From Streptococcus suis (GTDB taxonomy: Bacteria > Bacillota > Bacilli > Lactobacillales > Streptococcaceae), in assembly GCF_016743335.1 (NCBI RefSeq), contig NZ_WCJE01000006.1, positions 1 to 64,000 of the forward strand: a stretch of DNA of 64,000 bases, written 5' to 3'. Numbering within the stretch: position 1 is the stretch's first letter; every line of letters begins with the position of its first letter. Below, one piece after another: positions 7,424 through 14,806 of this stretch. The position numbers were made by a program, and so were the translations under genes. The notes under the pieces were generated by a model. It worked only from the letters and a program-made list of their open reading frames with translations. It was not told the origin of the DNA and ran no database searches.

Positions 7424-7567
7424 AAGGTACAGGTTCGAGTAAGATTTGATTTTTATATTCGAACACGCCCTAAGGACTGTGTGAAAAAGATAAATATCGA
7501 CTTGACGCCTATAGCGTCGGCGCCGAATTTCCTATTTTCACTTTGTCCTTTTAACGGGCTTTGTATC
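7424..7567 (+). ncRNA. Covarying structured element before carA
   Basis: Closing helix GGTACA (7426-7431)/TGTATC (7562-7567); side hairpin GTTCGA/TCGAAC; then GCCC (7467-7470)/GGGC (7556-7559), AGGAC (7473-7477)/GTCCT (7545-7549) and GTGAAAA (7481-7487)/TTTTCAC (7535-7541). Internal loops are TA/TTTAAC, TGT/TTT and AGATA/CCTA, as in the three other copies. The apical part (7493-7530) is variable. The element lies between AAAGGAG and the carA ATG. Confidence 0.8.
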
Positions 7568-7574
7568 ATAGATT

Positions 7575-8654
7575 ATGTCAAAAAGACGTTTAATTTTGGA
7601 AGATGGCACTATTTTTGAAGGGGAGGCCTTCGGTGCTGATATTGATGTGACTGGTGAGTTGGTTTTCTCAACTGGGATGACAGGTTATCAGGAATCCATC
7701 ACGGACCAGTCTTATAATGGTCAGATTTTAACCTTTACCTATCCCTTGGTAGGAAATTACGGGATTAACCGCGATGATTACGAGTCGATCAAACCGACTT
7801 GTAAGGGAGTGGTTGTTAGCGAGTGGGCTCGTCGAGCAAGTAACTGGCGTAACCAGATGACTTTGGATGAATTTTTAAAGGCTAAGAAAATTCCAGCTAT
7901 TTCTGGAATTGACACACGCGCCTTGACAAAAATTATTCGTCAGCACGGGACCATGAAGGCGACATTGGCAAATGTTGGTGATTCTGTTGAGCATTTGACA
8001 GACCAGTTGAGAGCGACTGTTTTGCCAACCAACAACATCCAGCAAGTATCGACAAAAACAGCCTATCCTGCACCTGGAGTTGGACGTAGTGTTGTTTTGG
8101 TTGATTTTGGATTGAAACATTCTATTCTTAGAGAGTTAGCCAAGCGTGATTGCAATGTGACAGTTGTCCCTTATGATACTACTACTGAAGAAATTCTTGC
8201 TCTCCATCCTGATGGTGTTATGCTATCAAACGGCCCAGGAAATCCAGATGATGTTCCAGAAGCTTTGGATATGATTCGTGGAATTCTAGGGAAGATTCCG
8301 ATTTTTGGTATCTGTATGGGACACCAATTATTTGCTAAAGCAAATGGTGCCCAGACCTATAAAATGAAATTTGGACACCGTGGCTTTAACCATGCTGTAC
8401 GAGAGATTGCGACAGGACGTGTTGATTTTACTAGTCAAAACCATGGCTATGCTGTGTCTAGAGAAGATTTACCGGATAGCCTTATGATTACGCATGAAGA
8501 AATCAATGACTTATCAGTCGAAGGGGTACGTCATAAGTATTATCCAGGATTTTCTGTGCAATTCCATCCGGATGCTGCACCTGGTCCACATGATGCCAGC
8601 TATTTGTTTGACGAATTTATGGAATTGATGGATTCGTTTAAAAAAGGGCAGTAA
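7575..8654 (+). CDS. carA: Carbamoyl-phosphate synthase small (glutaminase) subunit
   Basis: CarA hydrolyses glutamine and channels ammonia to CarB. The 359-residue protein has the N-terminal CarA domain and a C-terminal class I glutamine amidotransferase domain with nucleophile C247 in [10 protein letters not shown]. The usual HPE of the catalytic triad reads HPD here ([11 protein letters not shown]), a Glu-to-Asp change at a triad position. The ATG has no Shine-Dalgarno sequence within 20 nt; the nearest is AAGGAG about 150 nt upstream, separated by the structured element. The stop codon lies inside the 15-bp hairpin at 8648-8686. Confidence 0.97.
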   Translation: MSKRRLILEDGTIFEGEAFGADIDVTGELVFSTGMTGYQESITDQSYNGQILTFTYPLVGNYGINRDDYESIKPTCKGVVVSEWARRASNWRNQMTLDEFLKAKKIPAISGIDTRALTKIIRQHGTMKATLANVGDSVEHLTDQLRATVLPTNNIQQVSTKTAYPAPGVGRSVVLVDFGLKHSILRELAKRDCNVTVVPYDTTTEEILALHPDGVMLSNGPGNPDDVPEALDMIRGILGKIPIFGICMGHQLFAKANGAQTYKMKFGHRGFNHAVREIATGRVDFTSQNHGYAVSREDLPDSLMITHEEINDLSVEGVRHKYYPGFSVQFHPDAAPGPHDASYLFDEFMELMDSFKKGQ

Positions 8655-8686
8655 GGTTTAACTAATATCGAGTTAAACCTTACTGC
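8648..8686 (+). repeat. Variable-stem hairpin spanning the carA stop codon
   Basis: A perfect 15-bp stem GCAGTAAGGTTTAAC/GTTAAACCTTACTGC has loop TAATATCGA. The left arm includes the last carA codons and its TAA (8652-8654). CGTCGG follows, as in the carA leader. Confidence 0.9.
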
Positions 8687-8690
8687 GTCG

Positions 8691-8767
8691 GTCAGAGCAA
8701 GTCGGACTTCATGCTAACGCATGTGTCCTCCTACGCAAAGTCCTATGGGACCTTTGCTAACTCTGAC
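8691..8767 (+). repeat. GTCAGAG domain, copy 2
   Basis: The closing pair GTCAGAG/CTCTGAC is kept; differences from copy 1 are concentrated in the first inner hairpin, where GTAGGA-ACATG becomes GTCGGACTTCATG. Confidence 0.8.
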
Positions 8768-8771
8768 ACTA

Positions 8772-8810
8772 GTTTAGAATTTCAATTATTATCGAATTGA
8801 GATTCTAAAC
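8772..8810 (+). repeat. Variable-stem hairpin (carB leader, second)
   Basis: A 16-bp stem with one G-U pair has loop ATTATCG. It is flanked by ACTAG and GTCGG; the stem sequence is unrelated to that of 7334-7370, which occupies the same place before carA. Confidence 0.85.
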
Positions 8811-8815
8811 GTCGG

Positions 8816-8860
8816 ACTTATCTTATTTAATGTCGCTCAGAGAGGCGACGAATAGAAAGG
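8816..8860 (+). repeat. 45-nt leader module, copy 3
   Basis: Identical to copies 1 and 2. It merges into AAAGGAG (8856-8862), the Shine-Dalgarno candidate for carB. Confidence 0.9.
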
Positions 8861-8864
8861 AGAA

Positions 8865-8995
8865 GATACAGGTTCGAGTTTCCTATTCGAACACGCCCTA
8901 AGGACTGTGCGAAAAAGATAAACGTCGTCTTGATGCTTGAAGCATCAGCGTCGCGTTTCCTATTTTCGCTTTGTCCTCTTAACGGGCTTTGTATC
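8865..8995 (+). ncRNA. Covarying structured element before carB
   Basis: Closing helix GATACA (8865-8870)/TGTATC (8990-8995); side hairpin GTTCGA/TCGAAC; then GCCC (8895-8898)/GGGC (8984-8987), AGGAC (8901-8905)/GTCCT (8973-8977) and GCGAAAA (8909-8915)/TTTTCGC (8963-8969). Loops are TA/CTTAAC, TGT/TTT and AGATA/CCTA. The T-to-C change in the third helix relative to carA is matched by A-to-G on the other side. Confidence 0.8.
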
Positions 8996-9002
8996 ATACA
9001 TT

Positions 9003-12000
9003 ATGCCAAAACGTACGGATATTAAGAAAATTATGGTGATTGGGTCTGGTCCGATTATTATCGGACAGGCTGCGGAGTTTGATTATGCTGGGACTCAGGC
9101 TTGTTTGGCTTTGAAGGAAGAAGGCTATAGTGTTGTCTTGGTCAATTCAAACCCTGCAACTATCATGACAGACAAAGAAATTGCGGACAAGGTTTATATT
9201 GAACCGATCACGCTTGAATTTATCACACGGATTTTACGGAAGGAGCGTCCAGATGCTCTCTTGCCAACTCTTGGTGGTCAGACTGGTCTCAACATGGCCA
9301 TGGAATTGTCTAAGGCTGGTATTTTAGATGAGCTTGGAGTTGAGTTGTTGGGAACTAAACTGTCTGCAATTGATCAGGCAGAGGACCGCGACCTCTTCAA
9401 ACAACTCATGGAAGACCTCAATCAGCCTATTCCTGAGTCAACGATTGTGACAACAGTTGATGAGGCTTTGGAATTTGCTGCTGAAATTGGTTATCCTGTC
9501 ATTGTTCGACCAGCCTTCACGCTTGGTGGTACTGGCGGCGGTATGTGTGCCAATGAAGAAGAGTTGCGTGAGATTGCTGAAAATGGTCTGAAATTATCAC
9601 CGGTGACCCAGTGTTTGATTGAGCGTTCGATTGCTGGTTTCAAGGAAATTGAATACGAAGTGATGCGCGATGCGGCTGACAATGCCTTGGTCGTATGTAA
9701 CATGGAAAACTTTGACCCTGTGGGAATTCATACAGGAGATTCTATCGTATTTGCCCCAACGCAGACGCTTTCGGATATTGAAAACCAGATGTTGCGTGAT
9801 GCCAGTCTCAGCATTATTCGCGCCCTCAAAATCGAAGGTGGCTGTAATGTGCAGTTGGCACTAGATCCGCATAGTTTCAAATACTATGTCATCGAAGTCA
9901 ATCCTCGTGTGTCCCGTTCATCTGCCTTGGCATCGAAAGCGACAGGTTATCCTATTGCCAAATTAGCAGCAAAAATTGCGGTTGGCTTGACCTTGGATGA
10001 AATGGTGAACCCTGTTACAGGAACAACCTATGCCATGTTTGAACCAGCTCTTGACTACGTTGTGGCAAAAATTCCACGTTTCCCATTTGATAAATTTGAA
10101 AAAGGGGAACGCCGCCTTGGAACGCAGATGAAGGCAACTGGCGAGGTCATGGCCATCGGTCGTAATATCGAAGAAAGTTTGCTCAAGGCCTGCCGTTCTT
10201 TGGAAATCGGAGTCTATCACAATGAAATGGCTGAACTCAGCCAAGTGACAGATGACCAATTGGTTGAAAAGATTGTCAAGGCTCAAGATGACCGACTCTT
10301 CTATCTTTCAGAAGCTCTTCGACGTGGCTATACAGTAGAAGAACTGGCTCAGTTGACGAAGATTGATCTTTTCTTCCTTGATAAGCTGCTTCATATCTTA
10401 GAAATCGAGCAGGAATTGGCTACGAATTTTGATAACATTGACCTATTGAAAAAAGCCAAGAAATACGGTTTTGCAGACCGCAAGATTGCGGAGCTCTGGG
10501 GCAGAACTGAATCCTACATTCGTCAACTGAGAACTGACCACAAGATTGTACCCGTTTACAAGATGGTGGACACTTGTGCGGCTGAGTTTGAAAGTGCTAC
10601 ACCTTATTTCTATTCAACTTATGAGTGGGAAAATGAGTCAATTCGTTCAGAAAAAGAATCTGTTTTGGTGCTGGGTTCTGGCCCAATTCGTATCGGTCAG
10701 GGCGTTGAGTTTGACTATGCGACGGTACATTCTGTAAAAGCTATTCAGGCCGCTGGCTACGAAGCCATCATTATGAACTCAAACCCTGAAACGGTGTCAA
10801 CAGACTTCTCGGTTTCGGACAAGCTTTACTTTGAGCCATTGACCTTGGAAGATGTATTGAACGTGATTGACCTTGAGAAACCAAAAGGGGTTATCGTTCA
10901 GTTCGGTGGCCAGACGGCTATCAATTTGGCAGAGCCATTGGCCAAAGCAGGCATTCCAATCTTGGGGACACAAGTGGAAGACTTGGACCGAGCAGAAGAC
11001 AGGGATTTATTTGAAAAAGCCCTGAAAGACCTAGGGATTCCACAGCCACCAGGCCAAACCGCAACCAACGAAGAGGAAGCTCTAGAGGCGGCCCGCAAAA
11101 TTGGTTTCCCGGTACTTGTTCGTCCCTCTTATGTCTTGGGTGGTCGTGCTATGGAGATTGTCGAAAATGAAGCGGATTTGCGTTCTTATATGAGAACAGC
11201 GGTCAAGGCTTCGCCAGAGCACCCAGTTTTGGTGGATTCTTATATCGTCGGTCGTGAGTGTGAAGTCGATGCCATTTCAGATGGTAAGGATGTCTTGATT
11301 CCGGGTATTATGGAGCATATCGAGCGCGCTGGGGTTCACTCAGGTGACTCGATGGCCGTTTATCCGCCACAAACCTTGTCCAAAGAAGTGCAGGCGACCA
11401 TTGCAGACTACACCAAACGCTTGGCAATCGGTCTCAACTGTATCGGTATGATGAATATCCAGTTTGTCATCAAGGATGAAACGGTCTATGTGATTGAGGT
11501 CAATCCTCGTGCCAGTCGTACGGTGCCATTCTTGTCCAAAGTCACAGACATTCCAATGGCTCAGGTTGCAACCAAATTGATTTTGGGACAAAGCCTTGCA
11601 GAACTGAGTTACCAAGACGGTCTTTATCCTGAGAGCAACCAAGTGCATGTAAAAGCGCCTGTCTTCTCATTCACAAAATTAGCTAAAGTTGACAGTTTGT
11701 TGGGTCCAGAGATGAAGTCTACGGGTGAGATTATGGGGTCAGACTTGACATTGGAGAAAGCACTGTATAAGGCTTTTGAAGCAAGCTACCAACACCTGTC
11801 TGAGTTTGGTAATGTAGTCTTTACCATTGCGGATGAAGACAAGGAAGAAGCACTTGGTCTGGCTCAACGTTTCCATGAACTTGGTTATGGCCTGCTGGCT
11901 ACGGCAGGTACAGCTGCCTTTCTAACAGAAAATGGACTTGCTGTAACAACTGTTGGCAAATTAGGCGACGCAGCTTGTCAAGATATTCCAAGTCTTGTTC

Positions 12001-12182
12001 GTGCAGGTAAGGTTCAAGCTATTATCAATACGGTTGGTAAAAAACGGGTGGCAGATGGTGACGGTCAAGTCATTCGAAGCTCTGCTATTGAAGGAGGAAT
12101 TCCGCTCTTTACGGCCCTCGATACAGCAGAAGCTATGGTCAAAGTGCTGGAGAGCCGTAGCTTCATGACACAGGCTATATAG
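9003..12182 (+). CDS. carB: Carbamoyl-phosphate synthase large subunit
   Basis: CarB makes carbamoyl phosphate from ammonia, bicarbonate and two ATP. The 1,059-residue protein has two homologous ATP-grasp halves, each opening with a VxGSGPIxIGQ motif ([12 protein letters not shown] near residue 12; [12 protein letters not shown] near residue 555), and a C-terminal MGS-like allosteric domain (from about residue 930). The start [10 protein letters not shown] at 9003 matches the family; the 22-codon upstream extension lies in the leader. No Shine-Dalgarno sequence is within 20 nt; AAAGGAG is 141 nt upstream across the structured element. Confidence 0.98.
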   Translation: MPKRTDIKKIMVIGSGPIIIGQAAEFDYAGTQACLALKEEGYSVVLVNSNPATIMTDKEIADKVYIEPITLEFITRILRKERPDALLPTLGGQTGLNMAMELSKAGILDELGVELLGTKLSAIDQAEDRDLFKQLMEDLNQPIPESTIVTTVDEALEFAAEIGYPVIVRPAFTLGGTGGGMCANEEELREIAENGLKLSPVTQCLIERSIAGFKEIEYEVMRDAADNALVVCNMENFDPVGIHTGDSIVFAPTQTLSDIENQMLRDASLSIIRALKIEGGCNVQLALDPHSFKYYVIEVNPRVSRSSALASKATGYPIAKLAAKIAVGLTLDEMVNPVTGTTYAMFEPALDYVVAKIPRFPFDKFEKGERRLGTQMKATGEVMAIGRNIEESLLKACRSLEIGVYHNEMAELSQVTDDQLVEKIVKAQDDRLFYLSEALRRGYTVEELAQLTKIDLFFLDKLLHILEIEQELATNFDNIDLLKKAKKYGFADRKIAELWGRTESYIRQLRTDHKIVPVYKMVDTCAAEFESATPYFYSTYEWENESIRSEKESVLVLGSGPIRIGQGVEFDYATVHSVKAIQAAGYEAIIMNSNPETVSTDFSVSDKLYFEPLTLEDVLNVIDLEKPKGVIVQFGGQTAINLAEPLAKAGIPILGTQVEDLDRAEDRDLFEKALKDLGIPQPPGQTATNEEEALEAARKIGFPVLVRPSYVLGGRAMEIVENEADLRSYMRTAVKASPEHPVLVDSYIVGRECEVDAISDGKDVLIPGIMEHIERAGVHSGDSMAVYPPQTLSKEVQATIADYTKRLAIGLNCIGMMNIQFVIKDETVYVIEVNPRASRTVPFLSKVTDIPMAQVATKLILGQSLAELSYQDGLYPESNQVHVKAPVFSFTKLAKVDSLLGPEMKSTGEIMGSDLTLEKALYKAFEASYQHLSEFGNVVFTIADEDKEEALGLAQRFHELGYGLLATAGTAAFLTENGLAVTTVGKLGDAACQDIPSLVRAGKVQAIINTVGKKRVADGDGQVIRSSAIEGGIPLFTALDTAEAMVKVLESRSFMTQAI

Positions 12183-12190
12183 AAGATACT

Positions 12191-12224
12191 ATCAGGATGA
12201 GCTTTGAGTTCGTCCTGATTTTTT
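12191..12224 (+). terminator. Terminator of the pyr operon
   Basis: ATCAGGA...TCCTGAT stem (12191-12219) followed by TTTTTT. Confidence 0.85.
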
Positions 12225-12239
12225 GATATACTGAAGAGT

Positions 12240-13001
12240 ATGAAAATGATTGTAACAACTAGTCTTGGGATGGATGAGGGGCTGGTCTATAGGGCTAGAC
12301 GGATTGCCAGTGAACTGGGAATTGAATACAAGGAAAGAAAGAAGCAGTCGGTTGGAAAAATGTTAGGTACCTACGAGGCTGTCTTGGTTCTTTATAAGGA
12401 TAAATTGATACTAGAGCAGAGGGGTGGGCAGGTTTTATTTTTCCACCCAGATACTGCCATGTTGCGGATTAAGTCTGGAAGAGATCCGCTTTTAGAATTA
12501 CTTGGAAAAGAAAAACAATCAATAATAGACTGTACTATGGGCTTGGGATCTGATAGCATTGTGTTAGCAAGTGCTGGTCATCGGGTGACAGCCTTGGAAA
12601 GTTCTAAGCTAGTGCACTTTATTGTGAGTCGGGGTTTACAGGATTTTGATAGTGGGCTGCAAGAGGTCAATCGAGCCATGAAATCTATCCAGACAATTTG
12701 GACAGATAGTTTGACTTATTTGAAAGGGCAAATAGATAAGTCTGTTGATGTCATTTACTTTGATCCCATGTTTTCAGAAGAAATCAAGGAATCACAAAAT
12801 CTTTCTGGCTTGTCTATTTTGGCTGACAGAAGTCGTTTAACGGAGGAAATTGTATCTGAGGCTAAACGAGTAGCTAGAAGAAAAATTATTATTAAGGCTC
12901 ATTTTCGAGATCAGGTCTTTGAAGAATTTGGCTTTAAACGTCATGTCAGACCCAATCAAAAATTTCACTACGGAGAAATTATTTTGGAGGAGGAAGTATG
13001 A
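12240..13001 (+). CDS. Class I SAM-dependent methyltransferase, RsmJ-like
   Basis: The 253-residue protein has a Rossmann-type SAM site ([17 protein letters not shown], about residues 95-111, followed by the acidic ALES) and the motif VIYFDPMF (about 173-180), similar to the DPMFP motif of RsmJ, the 16S rRNA methyltransferase. The overall length fits. Identity of the methylated base is inferred, not shown. The stop overlaps the pcp start (ATGA), so the genes are coupled. Confidence 0.75.
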   Translation: MKMIVTTSLGMDEGLVYRARRIASELGIEYKERKKQSVGKMLGTYEAVLVLYKDKLILEQRGGQVLFFHPDTAMLRIKSGRDPLLELLGKEKQSIIDCTMGLGSDSIVLASAGHRVTALESSKLVHFIVSRGLQDFDSGLQEVNRAMKSIQTIWTDSLTYLKGQIDKSVDVIYFDPMFSEEIKESQNLSGLSILADRSRLTEEIVSEAKRVARRKIIIKAHFRDQVFEEFGFKRHVRPNQKFHYGEIILEEEV

Positions 13002-13645
13002 AAATCATCGTAACAGGCTTTGATCCCTTTGGTGGCGAGTCTATTAACCCAGCCTTGGAAACAATCAAATCTCTACCTAAGACCATTGCTGGTGCAGAGA
13101 TTATTCTTGTAGAGATTCCGACTGTTTTTGACAAGGCTGCGGATGTTTTAGAGGAGAAAATGGCAGAACATTTACCTGATGCGGTACTATGTATTGGGCA
13201 AGCTGGTGGGCGAGTTGATTTAACACCTGAGCGTATAGCCATTAACCAAGATGATGCACGCATTCCAGACAATGAAGGGCAACAGCCGATTGATAGAACG
13301 ATTCGAGAAGATGGTCAGCCTGCTTATTTCTCCACCTTACCTATCAAGGCTATGGTCGAAGCCATTCGTTCTGTGGGCATTCCTGCTTCTGTTTCAAACA
13401 CCGCCGGCACCTTTGTCTGCAACCATCTCATGTATCAAGCTCTTTACTTGGCGGAGAAGCAATTTCCAAAGACTAAGGCAGGCTTTCTCCATATTCCCTT
13501 CTTGCCAGAGCAGGTTGTCGACAAGCCAGGACTGGCTTCCATGTCTTTGAACGATATTGTAAGAGGAGTTGAAGTAGCTATAGGAGCGATTGTTGAATAT
13601 AGGGATAAAGAGGATATTAAAAAGGGTGGTGGTAGTACACACTGA
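12998..13645 (+). CDS. pcp: Pyrrolidone-carboxylate peptidase
   Basis: Pcp removes N-terminal pyroglutamate from peptides in the cytoplasm. The 215-residue protein has the family start ([19 protein letters not shown]), the active-site Glu region ([17 protein letters not shown]) and the cysteine motif [14 protein letters not shown], with the catalytic His downstream in [11 protein letters not shown]. It overlaps the methyltransferase upstream and the DUF4298 gene downstream by one base. Confidence 0.95.
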   Translation: MKIIVTGFDPFGGESINPALETIKSLPKTIAGAEIILVEIPTVFDKAADVLEEKMAEHLPDAVLCIGQAGGRVDLTPERIAINQDDARIPDNEGQQPIDRTIREDGQPAYFSTLPIKAMVEAIRSVGIPASVSNTAGTFVCNHLMYQALYLAEKQFPKTKAGFLHIPFLPEQVVDKPGLASMSLNDIVRGVEVAIGAIVEYRDKEDIKKGGGSTH

Positions 13646-13953
13646 TGAAAAATATTATGGAAGCAAGAAAACGTGTAGAGGAAATGGAAAAAATATTTAA
13701 CAGACAGCTAGAGCTGAACCAGTCCCTTTCCGATAGTCTGGCACAACTCAACCAGGAACAATCGACTTATTTACAGTTATTAGATTATTACCAGAGCCAG
13801 ACCTATATGGAAGATCTTGATTTATCTAATAAGGGTTATTTCAATGGTATTCCTTGCGGAGTATTGAGTGAAGATGGAGTCTATAATTTACTGTTTGACC
13901 GTACAAATCTAGCAAGTCAACTGAGAGAACTAGCAGATATGCTCGAACAATAA
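13645..13953 (+). CDS. DUF4298-family protein
   Basis: This 102-residue protein is largely helical, with a probable coiled coil in the first 50 residues (ARKRVEEMEKIFNRQLELNQ). It resembles the DUF4298 family of Firmicutes, whose function is unknown. It is the last gene of the three-gene unit and shares one base with the pcp stop. It ends just before the rpsP promoter. Confidence 0.75.
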   Translation: MKNIMEARKRVEEMEKIFNRQLELNQSLSDSLAQLNQEQSTYLQLLDYYQSQTYMEDLDLSNKGYFNGIPCGVLSEDGVYNLLFDRTNLASQLRELADMLEQ

Positions 13954-13967
13954 ATTTTTTTAAAACC

Positions 13968-14010
13968 TGTCAAGTTTTTTTCTTGACACCCTGTTAAAGT
14001 GTGGTATAAT
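13968..14010 (+). promoter_or_regulatory. Promoter of rpsP overlapping a palindrome
   Basis: -35 TTGACA (13983-13988), 16-bp spacer, -10 TATAAT (14005-14010), all consensus. The -35 is the right arm of a perfect palindrome TGTCAAG-T7-CTTGACA (13968-13988) that may also terminate transcription from upstream. Confidence 0.85.
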
Positions 14011-14077
14011 AGAACATGTGCTAAATAGCTCTGCTATTTCACCGAATAAAAATACAAAGAAAAGAGAACATTTAAAA

Positions 14078-14350
14078 ATGGCAGTAAAAATCCGTTTGAC
14101 TCGTATGGGTTCTAAAAAGAAACCTTTCTACCGTATCAACGTTGCAGATTCACGCGCACCACGCGATGGTCGTTTCATCGAAACAGTTGGTACTTACAAT
14201 CCACTTTTGGCTGAAAACTCAGTAACTCTTAAAGAAGAGCGTGTACTTGAATGGTTGGCAAAAGGTGCACAACCATCTGATACAGTTCGTAGCCTTCTTT
14301 CAAACGCTGGCGTATTGAAGAAATTCCACGAGCAAAAATTCTCTAAATAA
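14078..14350 (+). CDS. rpsP: 30S ribosomal protein S16
   Basis: S16 is an assembly protein of the small subunit. The 90-residue protein matches the family throughout ([32 protein letters not shown]). The start at 14078 is fixed by similarity; an in-frame extension from 14018 overlaps the leader. khpA follows after 21 bp. In many bacteria rpsP sits with rimM and trmD, but here those genes are about 25 kb away. Confidence 0.98.
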   Translation: MAVKIRLTRMGSKKKPFYRINVADSRAPRDGRFIETVGTYNPLLAENSVTLKEERVLEWLAKGAQPSDTVRSLLSNAGVLKKFHEQKFSK

Positions 14351-14371
14351 GAACAGTAAGCGAGTACACTT

Positions 14372-14614
14372 ATGGACATGATTGAAAATCTCATTATTGC
14401 GATTGTGAAACCTTTGATTTCACAGCCTGATAGCTTGACAATTAAAATTGTTGATACACCTGAATTCTTGGAATATCATTTGGATTTGGATCAATCTGAT
14501 ATTGGACGTATCATTGGTAGAAAAGGACGCACAATTTCTGCAATCAGAACGATTGTCTATTCTGTTCCAACAAGTGATAAAAAAGTTCGTTTAGTGATTG
14601 ACGAGAAAGAATAG
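14372..14614 (+). CDS. khpA: KhpA, KH-domain RNA-binding protein
   Basis: The 80-residue protein is a single KH domain with the GxxG loop IIGRKGRT (about residues 48-55). In streptococci KhpA pairs with KhpB and is involved in cell size and division control through RNA binding; here that is by family. It follows rpsP, as is common in Firmicutes. The Shine-Dalgarno sequence is weak. Two terminators follow. Confidence 0.93.
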   Translation: MDMIENLIIAIVKPLISQPDSLTIKIVDTPEFLEYHLDLDQSDIGRIIGRKGRTISAIRTIVYSVPTSDKKVRLVIDEKE

Positions 14615-14638
14615 AAAGTCACCATTTGGTGGCTTTTA
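14615..14638 (+). terminator. Hairpin after khpA
   Basis: Stem AAAGTCACC/GGTGGCTTT with one G-U pair, followed by TTTT. Confidence 0.6.
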
Positions 14639-14646
14639 ACGTTGAC

Positions 14647-14667
14647 AAAGGGGCCTAGCCCCTTTTT
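14647..14667 (+). terminator. Second terminator after khpA
   Basis: Stem AAAGGGGC/GCCCCTTT, loop CTA, then a T run. Confidence 0.85.
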
Positions 14668-14770
14668 ATCATCATTTAGTTTCCTCTTAATACTTTGATA
14701 TTTGATAGAGTAGGAAAACTTCAGGCCTACTAGATTTGTGCATATTTAAGTAAGGTTTGATATGTTTTAT

Positions 14771-14800
14771 TTCGTCTAGTGACACGACTAATAGAAAGGT
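14771..14800 (+). promoter_or_regulatory. Leader hairpin and RBS of the ABC exporter operon
   Basis: CGACTAATAGAAAGG here matches the 3' end of the 45-nt pyr leader modules (CGACGAATAGAAAGG) with one change, and a small CGT/ACG hairpin occupies the same place. Here the AAAGGTGG lies directly before the ATG, the normal arrangement. Confidence 0.5.
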
Positions 14801-14806
14801 GGATTT

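Larger units (their letters stand above)
7040..7574 (+). promoter_or_regulatory. Structured carA leader (535 nt, no gene)
   Basis: The pyrB-carA spacer is built from recognisable modules: a 45-nt module (7089-7133); a three-way-junction-like stretch closed by GCAAGGAA/TTCCTTGC (7133-7208); a variable-stem hairpin (7216-7244); a 76-nt domain closed by GTCAGAG/CTCTGAC (7253-7328); a second variable hairpin (7334-7370); a second identical 45-nt module (7377-7421); and the covarying element (7424-7567), ending 7 nt before the carA ATG. The second half is nearly repeated before carB. The frames that open in it are not conserved between copies, so it is read as RNA structure rather than coding. Confidence 0.75.
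8655..9002 (+). promoter_or_regulatory. Structured carB leader (348 nt, no gene)
   Basis: The carA-carB spacer repeats the second half of the carA leader in the same order: variable hairpin (8648-8686), GTCAGAG domain (8691-8767), variable hairpin (8772-8810), 45-nt module (8816-8860), covarying element (8865-8995), ATG. No promoter is obvious, so it is probably an intercistronic leader in the pyr mRNA. Confidence 0.75.

Noticed and set aside
7391-7618. Open frame across the second module and the start of carA
   Set aside because: The matching frame at carB stops after 23 codons, so the frame is not conserved; compensatory base changes favour RNA structure.
8937-9002. Upstream extension of carB to 8937
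   Set aside because: Lies within the structured element; the family start is MPKRTD at 9003.
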